Made by a program: the position numbers and the translations under genes. A DNA stretch of 64,000 nt from Planctomycetota bacterium (GTDB taxonomy: Bacteria; Planctomycetota; B15-G4): positions 1 through 64,000 of the forward strand of contig JAJDEO010000070.1 of NCBI GenBank assembly GCA_029259745.1. The letters are read 5' to 3'. Below are positions 44,108-53,974 of the stretch, piece after piece. Numbering within the stretch: the first letter of the stretch is position 1; the number at the start of each line of letters is the position of its first letter. The notes under the pieces were generated by a model. That model ran no database searches. It was not told the origin of the DNA and worked only from the letters and a program-made list of their open reading frames with translations.

Positions 44108-45676
44108 GTGCGCCGCCCGACGATCCTTGCCCTCGCCCTTCTCAGCCCCTTCGCCACCGCGACGCAGCAAACGGATGTCGACGGCGGCCTCGCGCTGGTT
44201 CGCCAGGCTCTCGATCAGCAGCAGGAGCTCGAACTCTGGACGGACGTGGTGCCCACCACCGAGCAAGCCAAGGCGATGCTCGCGCGAGCGGGCGTCCGCG
44301 GCGAGGGCGATGCGGCCCGCGCGCTGGCCGGGTACGTCACGGCCGACGCTGTCGGTGCCTGGCACCAGGTGCTCATGGACGCCAACCTCGGTGGGACGGA
44401 CGTCAACACGGCCGCCGAGCAGTCGCGCGGCCCCGGGATCGACGGCATCGTCGCGAGCCTGACGGCCGTCGAGGGCACGCTGCCGATCACCTCGCGCGTC
44501 CTCGCGAACATCCTCTTCGAGACGCAGGACTACGACCGCGCCACGACGGTTCTCGCAGCGGCCCTCGAGCGCTTCCCCGAGTCGGCCGACGTCCACGACG
44601 TCGCCCGCCAGTGGTACGGCTTCCACCCCTCGCCGCGCTCCGTCATCTCGACGCTCGACGGCGCACTGGAGCGCATCGCAACCGAGCGCGCGATCGACGC
44701 CGAAGTCGCCTCGCGCATGATCACGACGCAGGGCCACTTCTTCCACGCCGACGGCCTGCTCACCTACAACCAGAACGATCTCGCGAACGCCGCCGCGAAC
44801 TTCGAGAAGGCCGCGCGCCACTTCAGCACCGCCGACGCGATCCACCACGGCCTCGACACGTTCGAAGTCGCGCGCATGACGGCCGAGAGCTGGAACTATG
44901 CGGGCTGGAGCCACTACTACCTGGCCGTCAACACGCTCGGCGAGGATGCCGCAGCACTCGACGACGCCACGCGCACGGCCGGCGGGTCGCGCGAACGGGT
45001 GCTCGACACCGAGACGAAGGACGCCGTGCTCGTCCACATGCAGAACTCCGAGCGCGCGTTCCTCTCGGCCCTGCGTGCGCGGCACGGCGATGAGGGAGCC
45101 GTGCTCGGCCTCACGTTCGTGGGCTCGTTCTACAAAGACAACCTCGGCGACGATCTGTGCCGCGACTTCTTCGCGCGCATCGCGCCGCGGGCCACGGAAG
45201 CCTCGTGGTGGAACAACCTCGGTTTCCTGGCGCGCGACACGGGCGTCGCCGCCGAAGGACGCGGCGAGGACGAGCGTGCTCACGAGCTCTACGAACAGGC
45301 GCACGCCGCGTACGCGCGCTGCATCGAGCTGGCGCCGGACAACTCGCGCTGGGTCAACGACACGGGCCTGATGCTCTACTACCACCTCAACCGCGATCTC
45401 GACGTCGCCGAGACGCACTTCAAGAACGCGTGGCAGCTCGGCCGCGATGTCTGCGACAACCCGTTCGTCGACCAAGACACATTCGACGAGAACTTCATGG
45501 CCTACACCGATGCCATGCTGAACCTCGCGCGTCTCTACAACGATCAGGGCAAGCTCGACGAAGCGAAGAAGGTCGCCGACGAGCTCGTCGAGCTGGCGCC
45601 GGAACGCCCCGATGCTCAGATGACGAAGCGCGTGATCGACGCCAAGATCGACGCGGGCGCGACGAGCGAGTCCTGA
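44108..45676 (+). CDS. Exported TPR protein (first of a related pair)
   Basis: A 522-residue protein with a signal sequence (MRRPTILALALLSPFATA, cleavage near TQQT), then TPR-like helices through most of the chain (DRATTVLAAALERFPESADV, NNLGFLARDTGV, EQAHAAYARCIELAPDN, DEAKKVADELVELAPERPDA). The start is GTG at 44108, seven bases after GGAG; the in-frame upstream codons are not protein-like. It shares the motif pair NNLGFLARDT ... NDTGLMLYYHLNRD with the gene directly downstream. A periplasmic or surface scaffold role is likely; function unknown. Confidence 0.72.
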   Translation: MRRPTILALALLSPFATATQQTDVDGGLALVRQALDQQQELELWTDVVPTTEQAKAMLARAGVRGEGDAARALAGYVTADAVGAWHQVLMDANLGGTDVNTAAEQSRGPGIDGIVASLTAVEGTLPITSRVLANILFETQDYDRATTVLAAALERFPESADVHDVARQWYGFHPSPRSVISTLDGALERIATERAIDAEVASRMITTQGHFFHADGLLTYNQNDLANAAANFEKAARHFSTADAIHHGLDTFEVARMTAESWNYAGWSHYYLAVNTLGEDAAALDDATRTAGGSRERVLDTETKDAVLVHMQNSERAFLSALRARHGDEGAVLGLTFVGSFYKDNLGDDLCRDFFARIAPRATEASWWNNLGFLARDTGVAAEGRGEDERAHELYEQAHAAYARCIELAPDNSRWVNDTGLMLYYHLNRDLDVAETHFKNAWQLGRDVCDNPFVDQDTFDENFMAYTDAMLNLARLYNDQGKLDEAKKVADELVELAPERPDAQMTKRVIDAKIDAGATSES

Positions 45677-45677
45677 G

Positions 45678-47006
45678 TTGTTGCTCGCCTCGCTGCTGAT
45701 CACGGCGACGTCGACGTGCCTGTCGACGCCCGATGCCGTCGACGACGCGCGACGTCACCTCGCTGGAGGCGATGCGGTCGAAGCCGTCGCGCTGCTCGAC
45801 GAGGCGTTGGCGGTGGTCGAGGGTCTCGAGCAGCAGACGCCGATCCGACTCGCGCTCGCCGACGCGCACCTCGCGCTCGATGCGCCGAGTGACGCCGCGG
45901 CCGTGCTCGAGCCGCTCACCGACGTCCGCGACTACGACGTGCAGCACACGCTCGGGCGCGTCATGCGCTACTGGGGCGACTGGGCCACGGCGCAGGGCAA
46001 GACGTCCGACCTCGACTTCTACTACGGCGAGGCGAGGAGCTACCTCGCCACAGCCGTGCTGCTCGCCCCGCCCGGTGAGGTCGACGCGCTCGTCGACGCG
46101 CTGCAGCTCGATCTCTACGGCTACGGCGAGTACGCAAGCGTGCTCTCGGAGGCCGAAGATGCACTGCGCAAGTCACCGAAGAACGGGGAGCTGTTGCTGC
46201 TCGCCGGCACGGCTCGCCTGTACGCGCTGCATGCTCTCAAGGCCGAGCATGGTGACGACCCGTCGCTCAGCGAGCTCAAGGCGCAGACCGTGCTCGGCGA
46301 GAAGGCCGCTGTCGAACTCGAGCGTGCCGCGAAGTTGCTGGGCGACGAACGCGCCGAGCCGCACAGCCAGCTCGCGTGGTTGTACGAGACGACGGGCGCG
46401 GCGAAGGGCGCCGTCGCCGCGGCCGTGAAAGCCGTCGAGACCCTCGGCAACGCCGCGCCGTTCGACACGCTCTACCGTCTCGCGCGGCGTTACGCCGTCG
46501 AGGGCGAGAGCGACGCGGCCGCCACGGCCCTCCTCGCCATGGCCGAGAAGGCGCCGGAGGAACTCACGGCCTGGATCGAGAGCGAAGACGACGTCACGGC
46601 TGTCGCGACGAACCTCGAGACCGCCGCGTTCCGCGTCGCCAGCCGCGGCGACTACTCACGCGCGAAGAAGGTCTACCACGCGATTCTCGAGTCGAACCCG
46701 AAGAACGCCGCGATCTGGAACAACTACGCGCTCATGTGTCGCGACACGCGCGATTACGACGAGTCGTACCGCGCCTACGCCGCAGCCGTCGCCATCGACG
46801 ACAGCGACCCGCGCACGCTCAACGACACGGCGCTGGTGCTGCACTACCACCTCGACCGCCGCGACGAAGCCAAGGTCCTCTACGAGAAGGCCGTCACGAC
46901 GGCCGAGGAGCAGCTCGGGGCTCTCGGCTTGTCGAGCGAGCGCAAGGCGTATCTGCGCGAGGCACTGCGCGACGCGAAGAACAACCTCTCGAGACTCCGG
47001 CGTTAG
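45678..47006 (+). CDS. TPR protein (second of a related pair)
   Basis: A 442-residue protein beginning one base after the preceding stop, on a TTG codon (MLLASLLITATSTCLS, a short signal-like sequence). TPR-like helices continue throughout. NNYALMCRDTRDYDESYRAY and NDTALVLHYHLDRRDEAKVL echo the preceding protein's NNLGFLARDT and NDTGLMLYYHLNRD, so the two are likely tandem paralogues. No ATG is close; TTG is inferred from the tight spacing and signal peptide. Coupled expression is very likely. Confidence 0.68.
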   Translation: MLLASLLITATSTCLSTPDAVDDARRHLAGGDAVEAVALLDEALAVVEGLEQQTPIRLALADAHLALDAPSDAAAVLEPLTDVRDYDVQHTLGRVMRYWGDWATAQGKTSDLDFYYGEARSYLATAVLLAPPGEVDALVDALQLDLYGYGEYASVLSEAEDALRKSPKNGELLLLAGTARLYALHALKAEHGDDPSLSELKAQTVLGEKAAVELERAAKLLGDERAEPHSQLAWLYETTGAAKGAVAAAVKAVETLGNAAPFDTLYRLARRYAVEGESDAAATALLAMAEKAPEELTAWIESEDDVTAVATNLETAAFRVASRGDYSRAKKVYHAILESNPKNAAIWNNYALMCRDTRDYDESYRAYAAAVAIDDSDPRTLNDTALVLHYHLDRRDEAKVLYEKAVTTAEEQLGALGLSSERKAYLREALRDAKNNLSRLRR

Positions 47007-47208
47007 GCTCGGGAACGCTGCGCCAGGCGCTGGTTGCGACCCAGCGCGACAGTGGGCGTCCAGTCCGGCGCCGATGTGTCCAGGCCGTGCACGTTCGCGC
47101 CACGAAGCATCCCTGAAAGCATGGCGCCGCTCCGCCTCGCCACGCAGCGTGGCCGCTGGCGAGTAGACTCGCGGGTTATCAATCCCCTGTCTCGGAGTGG
47201 GCCAACTC

Positions 47209-48993
47209 ATGCACACCACCCTTCGGCCTTCGTGTCACGCGCTCGCCCTTACGCTCGCACTCGGCGCTCCGCTGACGGCACAGACGATGGTCTTTGCTCT
47301 CAGCTCCGAGTCCGATTCGCACCACGACATCTGGGTCGTCGATGACGACGCGGGTTCGGCTGTCCTCGCCGCCGCCGACCTCGAACTCGTCGACGTGAAG
47401 CTCGTCGGATGGGCAAAGAAGGACGGCTTCCGACTCGACTGTCCCGCAGAGCGCGACTGGGATGCGCTCAAGTCCTTCATCCATCTGCTTGGCGGGGGTG
47501 CTCTCTACCGTGCCAACCAGGGCCCCGACAGCGTGCTGCTCTCGATCGACGCCGACGGAAACGTGTCGATTCCTTTGTCTGTTGCGCGCGGCGCTGGGGA
47601 CGGACTCAAGAAGGAAGTCCACGTCTCGGCTGATGGAACGACAGAGTTGATCGCCAGCGACGAGGATTCCGGTGGCGATGTCTTCGTCATCGACCTGGTC
47701 ACGCACTCGAGCTTCTCGATCACCGAAGCGCTGCCCGCCATGAAGATCAAGGGCAAGTCGCTGCGCACGTCCTCGAACGGATCGTGGTTCGTGAGTGACG
47801 GCACACTCTATCGATCGATCGACGGAGGCCAGGCGAGTGTCGTCGCTCTGCCGTGGCCTGACAAACCCGAGGACGAGCCCGTGCTCTCGGCAGACGGCGA
47901 ACGACTCGCTGTGCTCGTCGACGCAGGTTCAGGCAAGTCGCGCATCGCCGTCGTCGACCGTCTCGGCGACGCCTTCGCGGTTGTCTCGACAGTGGGCAAG
48001 TACCAGAAGCCGAAGTACCGCGATGACTTCGGACCGAAGCTCCTGCTCAACGACGATGGTTCGCGCCTCGCCTACTTCGAGACGGTCTCGCCGGACGACG
48101 CCATGGAACTCTATGTCTGCGACGTCACGTCGCCCGGCACGCCGATCCACCACATCACGACCGAACCCGACTATCCCGTCTACATCGACAATGGCGGAAT
48201 CCTGGCGTTCTCGGCGCTCGACGTCCTGTGCTTCTTCGCCGGAGACCAGGAGCTGAGCGAGGTCGGCGGGAAGAAGGTGATGGGCGCCGCCGACATGTAT
48301 GCGACGACGTTCAGCAACGACGGAAGTCCGCCCGTGTCGGTCAACGTGTCTGCGACGAGCGGCCAAACGGCACCGCCGTTCACGATCGTCAGCACGCTGA
48401 ACATCCGGCGCGCGATCGTGAACCCCCACGGCACCGACTTCATCATCGCCGGGGAGTCACCCACGCTCGGCAAGATGCTCCAGACGTTCAGTGTCACCGC
48501 TCCACCGGCCCCCTTGGCCGTCAGTGACCTCGCTTCGTCCAGTGGCGACTTCACCGTCATCCCAGCCGGTGATGCCACCCTCGTCCTCGCAACGAACGAC
48601 GAGCCTGACGAGGGCATCATGGGCGAGCTGTTCTGGCTGAAGTCCGATGGAATGACCTCGTCGTTCGTCTCCCTCGCGCAGATCCCCGAGGGCATCACGG
48701 TCGACCGCTTCGCCGCTTCGCACGCGACGTACTGGACCGCAGCGGTGGCATCGGCGGATGAGTTCCCCGGGTTCGAAGTTCCGCTCATGATCCACACGAC
48801 GTCGGGCATACTTTCGCCGGCGGTGCCCTTCACCATGGCCATCTCGCCGTGCATCGCGTTCGACTCGGCCGGACGGCTGGTCGCGGGCTTCGGAGATGTC
48901 GACGGACCGTATCGCTTTGCCTCGTTCACAACGCCGAATGCCCCGAAGCTGGTCTCACTCCCGCCAGTAAGCGGCTTCCCGATGCAGTTCTAG
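47209..48993 (+). CDS. Exported beta-propeller-like protein
   Basis: A 594-residue protein with a signal peptide (CHALALTLALGAPLTAQ). The body has repeated four-stranded patterns with 'SxDGxxL' turns (SADGTTELIASDEDSGGDVF, SADGERLAVLVDAGSGKSRI, LNDDGSRLAYFETVSPDDAM, NPHGTDFIIAGESPTLGKML), as in TolB/WD40-like propellers. I cannot name a substrate. ATG at 47209 or GTG at 47197 may be the start; GGAG lies at 47194-47197, suiting the ATG better. It ends convergent with the giant regulator gene. Confidence 0.65.
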   Translation: MHTTLRPSCHALALTLALGAPLTAQTMVFALSSESDSHHDIWVVDDDAGSAVLAAADLELVDVKLVGWAKKDGFRLDCPAERDWDALKSFIHLLGGGALYRANQGPDSVLLSIDADGNVSIPLSVARGAGDGLKKEVHVSADGTTELIASDEDSGGDVFVIDLVTHSSFSITEALPAMKIKGKSLRTSSNGSWFVSDGTLYRSIDGGQASVVALPWPDKPEDEPVLSADGERLAVLVDAGSGKSRIAVVDRLGDAFAVVSTVGKYQKPKYRDDFGPKLLLNDDGSRLAYFETVSPDDAMELYVCDVTSPGTPIHHITTEPDYPVYIDNGGILAFSALDVLCFFAGDQELSEVGGKKVMGAADMYATTFSNDGSPPVSVNVSATSGQTAPPFTIVSTLNIRRAIVNPHGTDFIIAGESPTLGKMLQTFSVTAPPAPLAVSDLASSSGDFTVIPAGDATLVLATNDEPDEGIMGELFWLKSDGMTSSFVSLAQIPEGITVDRFAASHATYWTAAVASADEFPGFEVPLMIHTTSGILSPAVPFTMAISPCIAFDSAGRLVAGFGDVDGPYRFASFTTPNAPKLVSLPPVSGFPMQF

Positions 48994-49054
48994 GCTGGAA
49001 GTACGCACGCGTCCCGGCGCGAGGTCGCAGCAGGTCGCCCATGAATGACACGGG

Positions 49055-52000
49055 TTAACCGTTCAACGAGATCCCCAGGCGTCGCAACTTCGCGTAGAGA
49101 CCGCCGCGGCTGATCCCGAGGAGCTGCGCCGCCTGGTCGCGACGATTGCCCGTTGCCTTGAGAGCCCGATCGATCGCACGACGTTCGAGGTCGTCGAGCC
49201 GAAAGGAACTCGGCATGACGTCATGCGCCGAGACAGCCGCGCGACGCTCGGCACGCACGTCGTTGACGTTGTCGAGCCGACTCGACGACAGGAAGTAGAG
49301 CCGCGAGACCTCGTTCGAGAGTTCACGCACTTCACCCGGCCACGCGCGGCGGACGAGTGCCGACATGACTTGCTGCGTGATGCGCTTTGATGTCCCGTGC
49401 TCGGTGTTGAGCTGCTCGAGAAAGAACTCGACGAGCATGGGGATGTCGCCTTCGCGTTCGGTAAGCGAAGGAACGCGGACCGACGCGACGTCCAAGCGAT
49501 AGAAGAGGTCTTCACGGAACGTGCCTTCGTGCACCATCTTCTCGAGGTTCTTGTTCGACGCCGCGAGAATACGGACGTTTGCGCGCAGCGACACGGACGC
49601 ACCCACGGGACGAAACTGACCGTCCTCCAGGACACGCAGCAACTTCGCCTGCACTTCGATCGGCGCCTCCGCGATCTCGTCGAGAAACAAGGTGCCTCCG
49701 TCGGCCTCGGCGAAGAGTCCCTTGCGGTCGGCGATGGCGCCCGTGAACGCGCCGCGGACGTGGCCGAAGAGTTCGCTCTCGAGCAAACTCGCAGGCACCG
49801 CGGCCATGTTCTCGATGACGAGCGGCCCCGAGGCGCGCTGGCTACGGTCGTGCAACGCTTGCGCGACGACGCCCTTGCCGGCGCCCGACGCACCCGTGAG
49901 CAAGACGGGGAGGTCCGTCGGGCCGAGGCGGTCGACCAGGTCGAGGACCGCACGGAACGCGTCGCTGCGACCGACCAGCCCGGCGGCCGGCGGAATCGCG
50001 CCCGCGCTACGGAGTTTCATGCGCGCGTCCGTGAGTTCGCGGTCCTGCCGGTCGACGCGATCGCGTAGACGCCTGGAGAGATCCTCGACCTCCTCGCGAC
50101 GACGAAGGTTGCCGATTGCAATGGACGCCTGATCGGCGAGAACGCGCACACGCCGCACGTCCTCATCGTCGAACGCCGCAGCACGCTCGTCGTTGTCGAG
50201 GTAGAGCGCGCCACGATCGATGCCGCCGAGCAGCGGGACGCAGAGAACCGAACGGAGTGAGAGGTTCGCGACCGACGCCACAGCATCGAAGCGATCATCC
50301 GTACGCGCGTCGGCCGCAACGACGGCTTCCCTCGTTTCGATGGCCTCGCGCACGACGGTGCCGGACAGCTGCGCTTCTTCGCCGAGGTCGCTCATGCCGC
50401 GTGCCACGCGCACATGGGTGTCGCCGTCTGACAACAAGACGAGGAAGCCACGGCGCGCGTCGGTCGTCCCGAGAGCCATGTCGACGATCGCCAGGAGCAA
50501 CTCTTCGAGGCCGTCCTCCGAGGCCATGCGACGGTTGCAGCTCACGAACCAATCGACGTCGAACGTGTCGCGACGGTGAGAGGCGTCGCCTCCGCCGAGC
50601 ACGGAAAGACGTTCGAGCACGCTCGCGTGATCGTAAGCGGGGAGTCCGTCGAGGAGGGCATCCGACGCCTCGGCAGCGCGCGCCATGAGTTGCCGGCGCG
50701 TGTCGATGTCACCGGCGTCGTCGTATGCCTCGGCCAACTCGAGCGCGACCGTGCGGACGAGCATCGTCCGGCCACCGCGCGAGAAGTGATCCAACCATCC
50801 CTCGAGTTCCTTGCGGGGCGTGCGCGCCGAGAGGTCGCGCAATCTCCAGTCGGTTTCGGCCGAGCGAATGGGCGAGCGCAAGGCGCGTTCGGCGCGAGCC
50901 AATGCGTCGACTGCCCCAACGCTCTCGCGCTCGAGCGTGCACCAGAGCCACGCCGACCGGAACGCCTCGGCCACGTTGCCGCGCTCCTCAGCCTGTTCGT
51001 TGGCTTCACGCGCTTTGCGGCGCGCAGCTTCGATCTGCCCCGCCCCGAACATGATCAATGCATCGACGCGACGAACCAACGACGGATGCTCGAGCGACGC
51101 CTTGGCCGCCTCGGCCTGCGAGAGCAACTCCGCCGCTTCGGTGTGACGCCCGGCAAGCGCCAAGGCCGTCGCGGTCAAGAGATCGACGAACGAGCGTTCC
51201 GAGCCGTACGTGCCATCATCCATCAGCGCGCGGGCACGTCGCAGCACGTGCAGCGAGGCGCTGATCTGGCCCGCGTCAATGAGCACGCCGCCCAGACTTC
51301 CGAGCGTCGAAGCACTGCCGTGCTTGTCACCGACACGGCGTCGCAGGGCGAGACTTTCCTCGAGCCACGCGCGGGCCTGGGTCAAATCGCCGAGGTCGCG
51401 CTGGAGCACGCCGAGGTTGTTCGCGGCGAGCGCGCGGTACTTCACGTGGCCTGCCGAGGTGAAGAGGTCGAGCGCGTGGTGGATGGCGGCGATCGCCGTG
51501 TCGAAGTGGCCACGACGACGGTCGAGGAACGCGCCGTTGAGTTCGACGCGCCCTTGCAGCGTCGCATCCCCGCAGCGCTCCGCGCGCCGACGCGCATCGT
51601 CGAGCGCCAGCGCCGCCTCTTCGAGTCGTCCCAGTCGGGACAACGCCACGACCTTGAGGTTCAGCACGATGGCCGACGCCTCATCGGGGTCTCGCGCCCG
51701 CGGAAGTCCTTCGCAGACTGCGAGCGCCTCTTCGCAGTTGCCGTCGAGCATGATCGCGAAGGCTTCGCCCGCAGCGGCGCGCAAGCGGTCGGACTTGTTC
51801 GCACGTGAGGCTCTGACACGTGCGTACAGGTCGCGCGCGAGGTGCCGTCGACCGGCTGTCTCAGCGGCTTCGGCAGCCACGAGCAACACACTCGCGTCAT
51901 CAGTCTCGAAGAACTCACCGTAGACGCGCTCGAGACGATCGAGAGCCTGCTCGGCACTCCCCTGCGCGAGGTCGAGTCGAGCACTCTCGAGAACGATCGC

Positions 52001-53974
52001 GCGTTCGACGGCGTGCATGCCTGGACGGAGACGCTGCTTCACGGCCAGCAGCAGTGCGCGGGCAGCACCGACGTCGCCGCGTCGACGAAGCTCCCCTGCC
52101 GCAGTCACGACCTCATGGAACTCGCTTGCCGTGCCTGCGAGAAGCGCACGCTGACGCGCAACGAGTGCCTCGCTCCCGGCGCGTCGTTCGAGCACTTGGA
52201 TCGAGCGACGGCGCGCATCATCGTCACCCGAGTCGCTGCGACTCCGCTCGATTGCGTCGAGCCAGCGCGGATCGACGACCCGCAGCTCACCGTCGCGATT
52301 CCAGTCGTAGCCGACGATTCCCCGCCGCCGCAACAGCGTCGACCCAGCGACCCAACCCGCCTCGTCGAGCTGCGCCACTTCGGTTGCTTCATGCGCATGC
52401 GCCCGACCGCCGAGCATCGCCAGCGCAGACAACAACGCGCGCGCCGCAGCGTCGAGCGAGGCGCAGTCGTCTCCGCCTTCTCGTTCGGGGAGTTCGTGCG
52501 CCTCGAAGTCGCGGAGGATCGACCACATCCCGTCGGCGGGCGCGAGCACGCCGACATCGCACGCGTGAACGAGCAGCCGGTTCAACTCCGACCAATGCCC
52601 GTCCGAGCGTCGGCTCAGGGTGTGCGCCAAGGCATCAGCGAGCTTCGGTGACGTGGCGCCGGTGATGCTCGTGAGATGATCACGCAGCGCCGCGACGTGC
52701 GGCCGCGGCCACGTCACGAACTCGACGCGCTCGAGTTCGTCGTCCATCAAGATGTCGGCGAGACTCTGCCGCACACGTCGCGCTTGCTGCCGCGGGAGGA
52801 CGACGAAGAGCGCCGGCCGTGCCTGCGTCGAAACCATGGCGACCGTCGCGACGAACGCGGCCACGTCGCGCGGCTCGTGCTCGGAAACCGAGGTCACGAG
52901 GGCATCCACGTCGGCCCGCGTCACGGTCGCCTCGACACCGGGGTCGGCGACCTCGACCCTTGCGACGCGTGCGCCGCGCGCTGCGAGGGAGAGTTGGATG
53001 TGCTGGGTGACGTACTCCTGCTCGCTGAACTCCTCGAGCGCGACGAGCGTGGTGACGCCGGCCTTTGCCATGTCGACGAGGTTGCTCAAGACGGCGTCAC
53101 GCCCCGCGAGAAACGGAAGGCGCACCTCGGGCGGAGCGACGCTCGTGTCGCCGGGAAGAAGCGCAGCCGCGGCGCGCGCATTCGAAGGGCGGTCGTTCGG
53201 ATGGCGGCGAACGAGTTGGAGCACCAACCCGCGCAACTCCGACGGAACGCTCTCGGGATCGAGCTCCGCCGACTCCCAAAAAGCACGCGCGGGGAAGCGC
53301 GTGTGAAACTGCGGCGACGGCGGTCCGCAGAATGCGAACGCGATCATCGCACCGAGACCGAAGAGGTCCGACGCCGGCTCGGCCGACAGACCCGCAAGGA
53401 CTTCGGGGGAGATGTGCCCCGCCGATCCCACGGCCCCGCGCGTCGCCACGGGGCCGAGCAGGTCGAAGTCGATCAACGTCGGGCCGTGACTGCCAACGAG
53501 GACATTGTCCGACTTGATGTCCCGGTGCACGAGCCCGGCGGCATGCAGGTCGGCGAGCCCCGACAGAAGCACTCGAACCCAATCGACGACCTCATCGAGG
53601 TCAGCTCCCCTCACAGCAGCCGTGAAGGGCTCCCCCTCCACGTACGGCTCAACGAGGAACACACCACCGTCGGACGTCTCCCCCCAGCGCTCGACTCCGG
53701 GAACGCACGAGCTCGACACGCGCGCGAGCAACGCGGCGGCACTCCCTGCGGTTGGCGCATGTGCCCGGGGCACGAGACGTACCACCCTCCGCTCACCGCG
53801 GAACTCGACGAGGTGGACCTCGGAGCGGTCGGCGATCTTCAACGCCCGCACCCAGACGCAATCAGCGGGCAGCGCCGTGGGCGCAGAGCGCAAGGTCTTC
53901 AAAGCACGTCCCCGAGGAGCCCAGCCGCCGATCGCAAACCTCGAACGGACAATACGAGGACATGTGCCGTTCAC
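49055..53974 (-). CDS. Giant one-chain sigma-54 activator with kinase-like, STAND-like, TPR and GAF parts
   Basis: About 1639 residues. Order: kinase fold (~30-260), STAND/AAA16-like region (~283-480), ~600 residues of TPR, GAF (~1150-1300), sigma-54 AAA+ (~1345-1570), Fis-type HTH at the end (RRDQAAQLLGISRGGLYAKL). The AAA+ part is complete: Walker A GASGAGKG with Lys1367, GAFTGA at 1408-1413, Walker B GGTLFLDEIAE. The kinase keeps HRD Asp152 and Asp169 but has DFD for DFG, no glycine-rich loop, and Arg where the VAIK lysine is expected. The STAND segment (FLAGRDAVLSNLVDMAKAGV) has LEEFSEQEY where a P-loop should be. GTG 53974 is my best start; an earlier ATG at 54142 adds 56 atypical residues. 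It likely activates sigma-54 promoters on binding a signal. Confidence 0.85.
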   Translation of the reverse strand: MNGTCPRIVRSRFAIGGWAPRGRALKTLRSAPTALPADCVWVRALKIADRSEVHLVEFRGERRVVRLVPRAHAPTAGSAAALLARVSSSCVPGVERWGETSDGGVFLVEPYVEGEPFTAAVRGADLDEVVDWVRVLLSGLADLHAAGLVHRDIKSDNVLVGSHGPTLIDFDLLGPVATRGAVGSAGHISPEVLAGLSAEPASDLFGLGAMIAFAFCGPPSPQFHTRFPARAFWESAELDPESVPSELRGLVLQLVRRHPNDRPSNARAAAALLPGDTSVAPPEVRLPFLAGRDAVLSNLVDMAKAGVTTLVALEEFSEQEYVTQHIQLSLAARGARVARVEVADPGVEATVTRADVDALVTSVSEHEPRDVAAFVATVAMVSTQARPALFVVLPRQQARRVRQSLADILMDDELERVEFVTWPRPHVAALRDHLTSITGATSPKLADALAHTLSRRSDGHWSELNRLLVHACDVGVLAPADGMWSILRDFEAHELPEREGGDDCASLDAAARALLSALAMLGGRAHAHEATEVAQLDEAGWVAGSTLLRRRGIVGYDWNRDGELRVVDPRWLDAIERSRSDSGDDDARRRSIQVLERRAGSEALVARQRALLAGTASEFHEVVTAAGELRRRGDVGAARALLLAVKQRLRPGMHAVERAIVLESARLDLAQGSAEQALDRLERVYGEFFETDDASVLLVAAEAAETAGRRHLARDLYARVRASRANKSDRLRAAAGEAFAIMLDGNCEEALAVCEGLPRARDPDEASAIVLNLKVVALSRLGRLEEAALALDDARRRAERCGDATLQGRVELNGAFLDRRRGHFDTAIAAIHHALDLFTSAGHVKYRALAANNLGVLQRDLGDLTQARAWLEESLALRRRVGDKHGSASTLGSLGGVLIDAGQISASLHVLRRARALMDDGTYGSERSFVDLLTATALALAGRHTEAAELLSQAEAAKASLEHPSLVRRVDALIMFGAGQIEAARRKAREANEQAEERGNVAEAFRSAWLWCTLERESVGAVDALARAERALRSPIRSAETDWRLRDLSARTPRKELEGWLDHFSRGGRTMLVRTVALELAEAYDDAGDIDTRRQLMARAAEASDALLDGLPAYDHASVLERLSVLGGGDASHRRDTFDVDWFVSCNRRMASEDGLEELLLAIVDMALGTTDARRGFLVLLSDGDTHVRVARGMSDLGEEAQLSGTVVREAIETREAVVAADARTDDRFDAVASVANLSLRSVLCVPLLGGIDRGALYLDNDERAAAFDDEDVRRVRVLADQASIAIGNLRRREEVEDLSRRLRDRVDRQDRELTDARMKLRSAGAIPPAAGLVGRSDAFRAVLDLVDRLGPTDLPVLLTGASGAGKGVVAQALHDRSQRASGPLVIENMAAVPASLLESELFGHVRGAFTGAIADRKGLFAEADGGTLFLDEIAEAPIEVQAKLLRVLEDGQFRPVGASVSLRANVRILAASNKNLEKMVHEGTFREDLFYRLDVASVRVPSLTEREGDIPMLVEFFLEQLNTEHGTSKRITQQVMSALVRRAWPGEVRELSNEVSRLYFLSSSRLDNVNDVRAERRAAVSAHDVMPSSFRLDDLERRAIDRALKATGNRRDQAAQLLGISRGGLYAKLRRLGISLNG

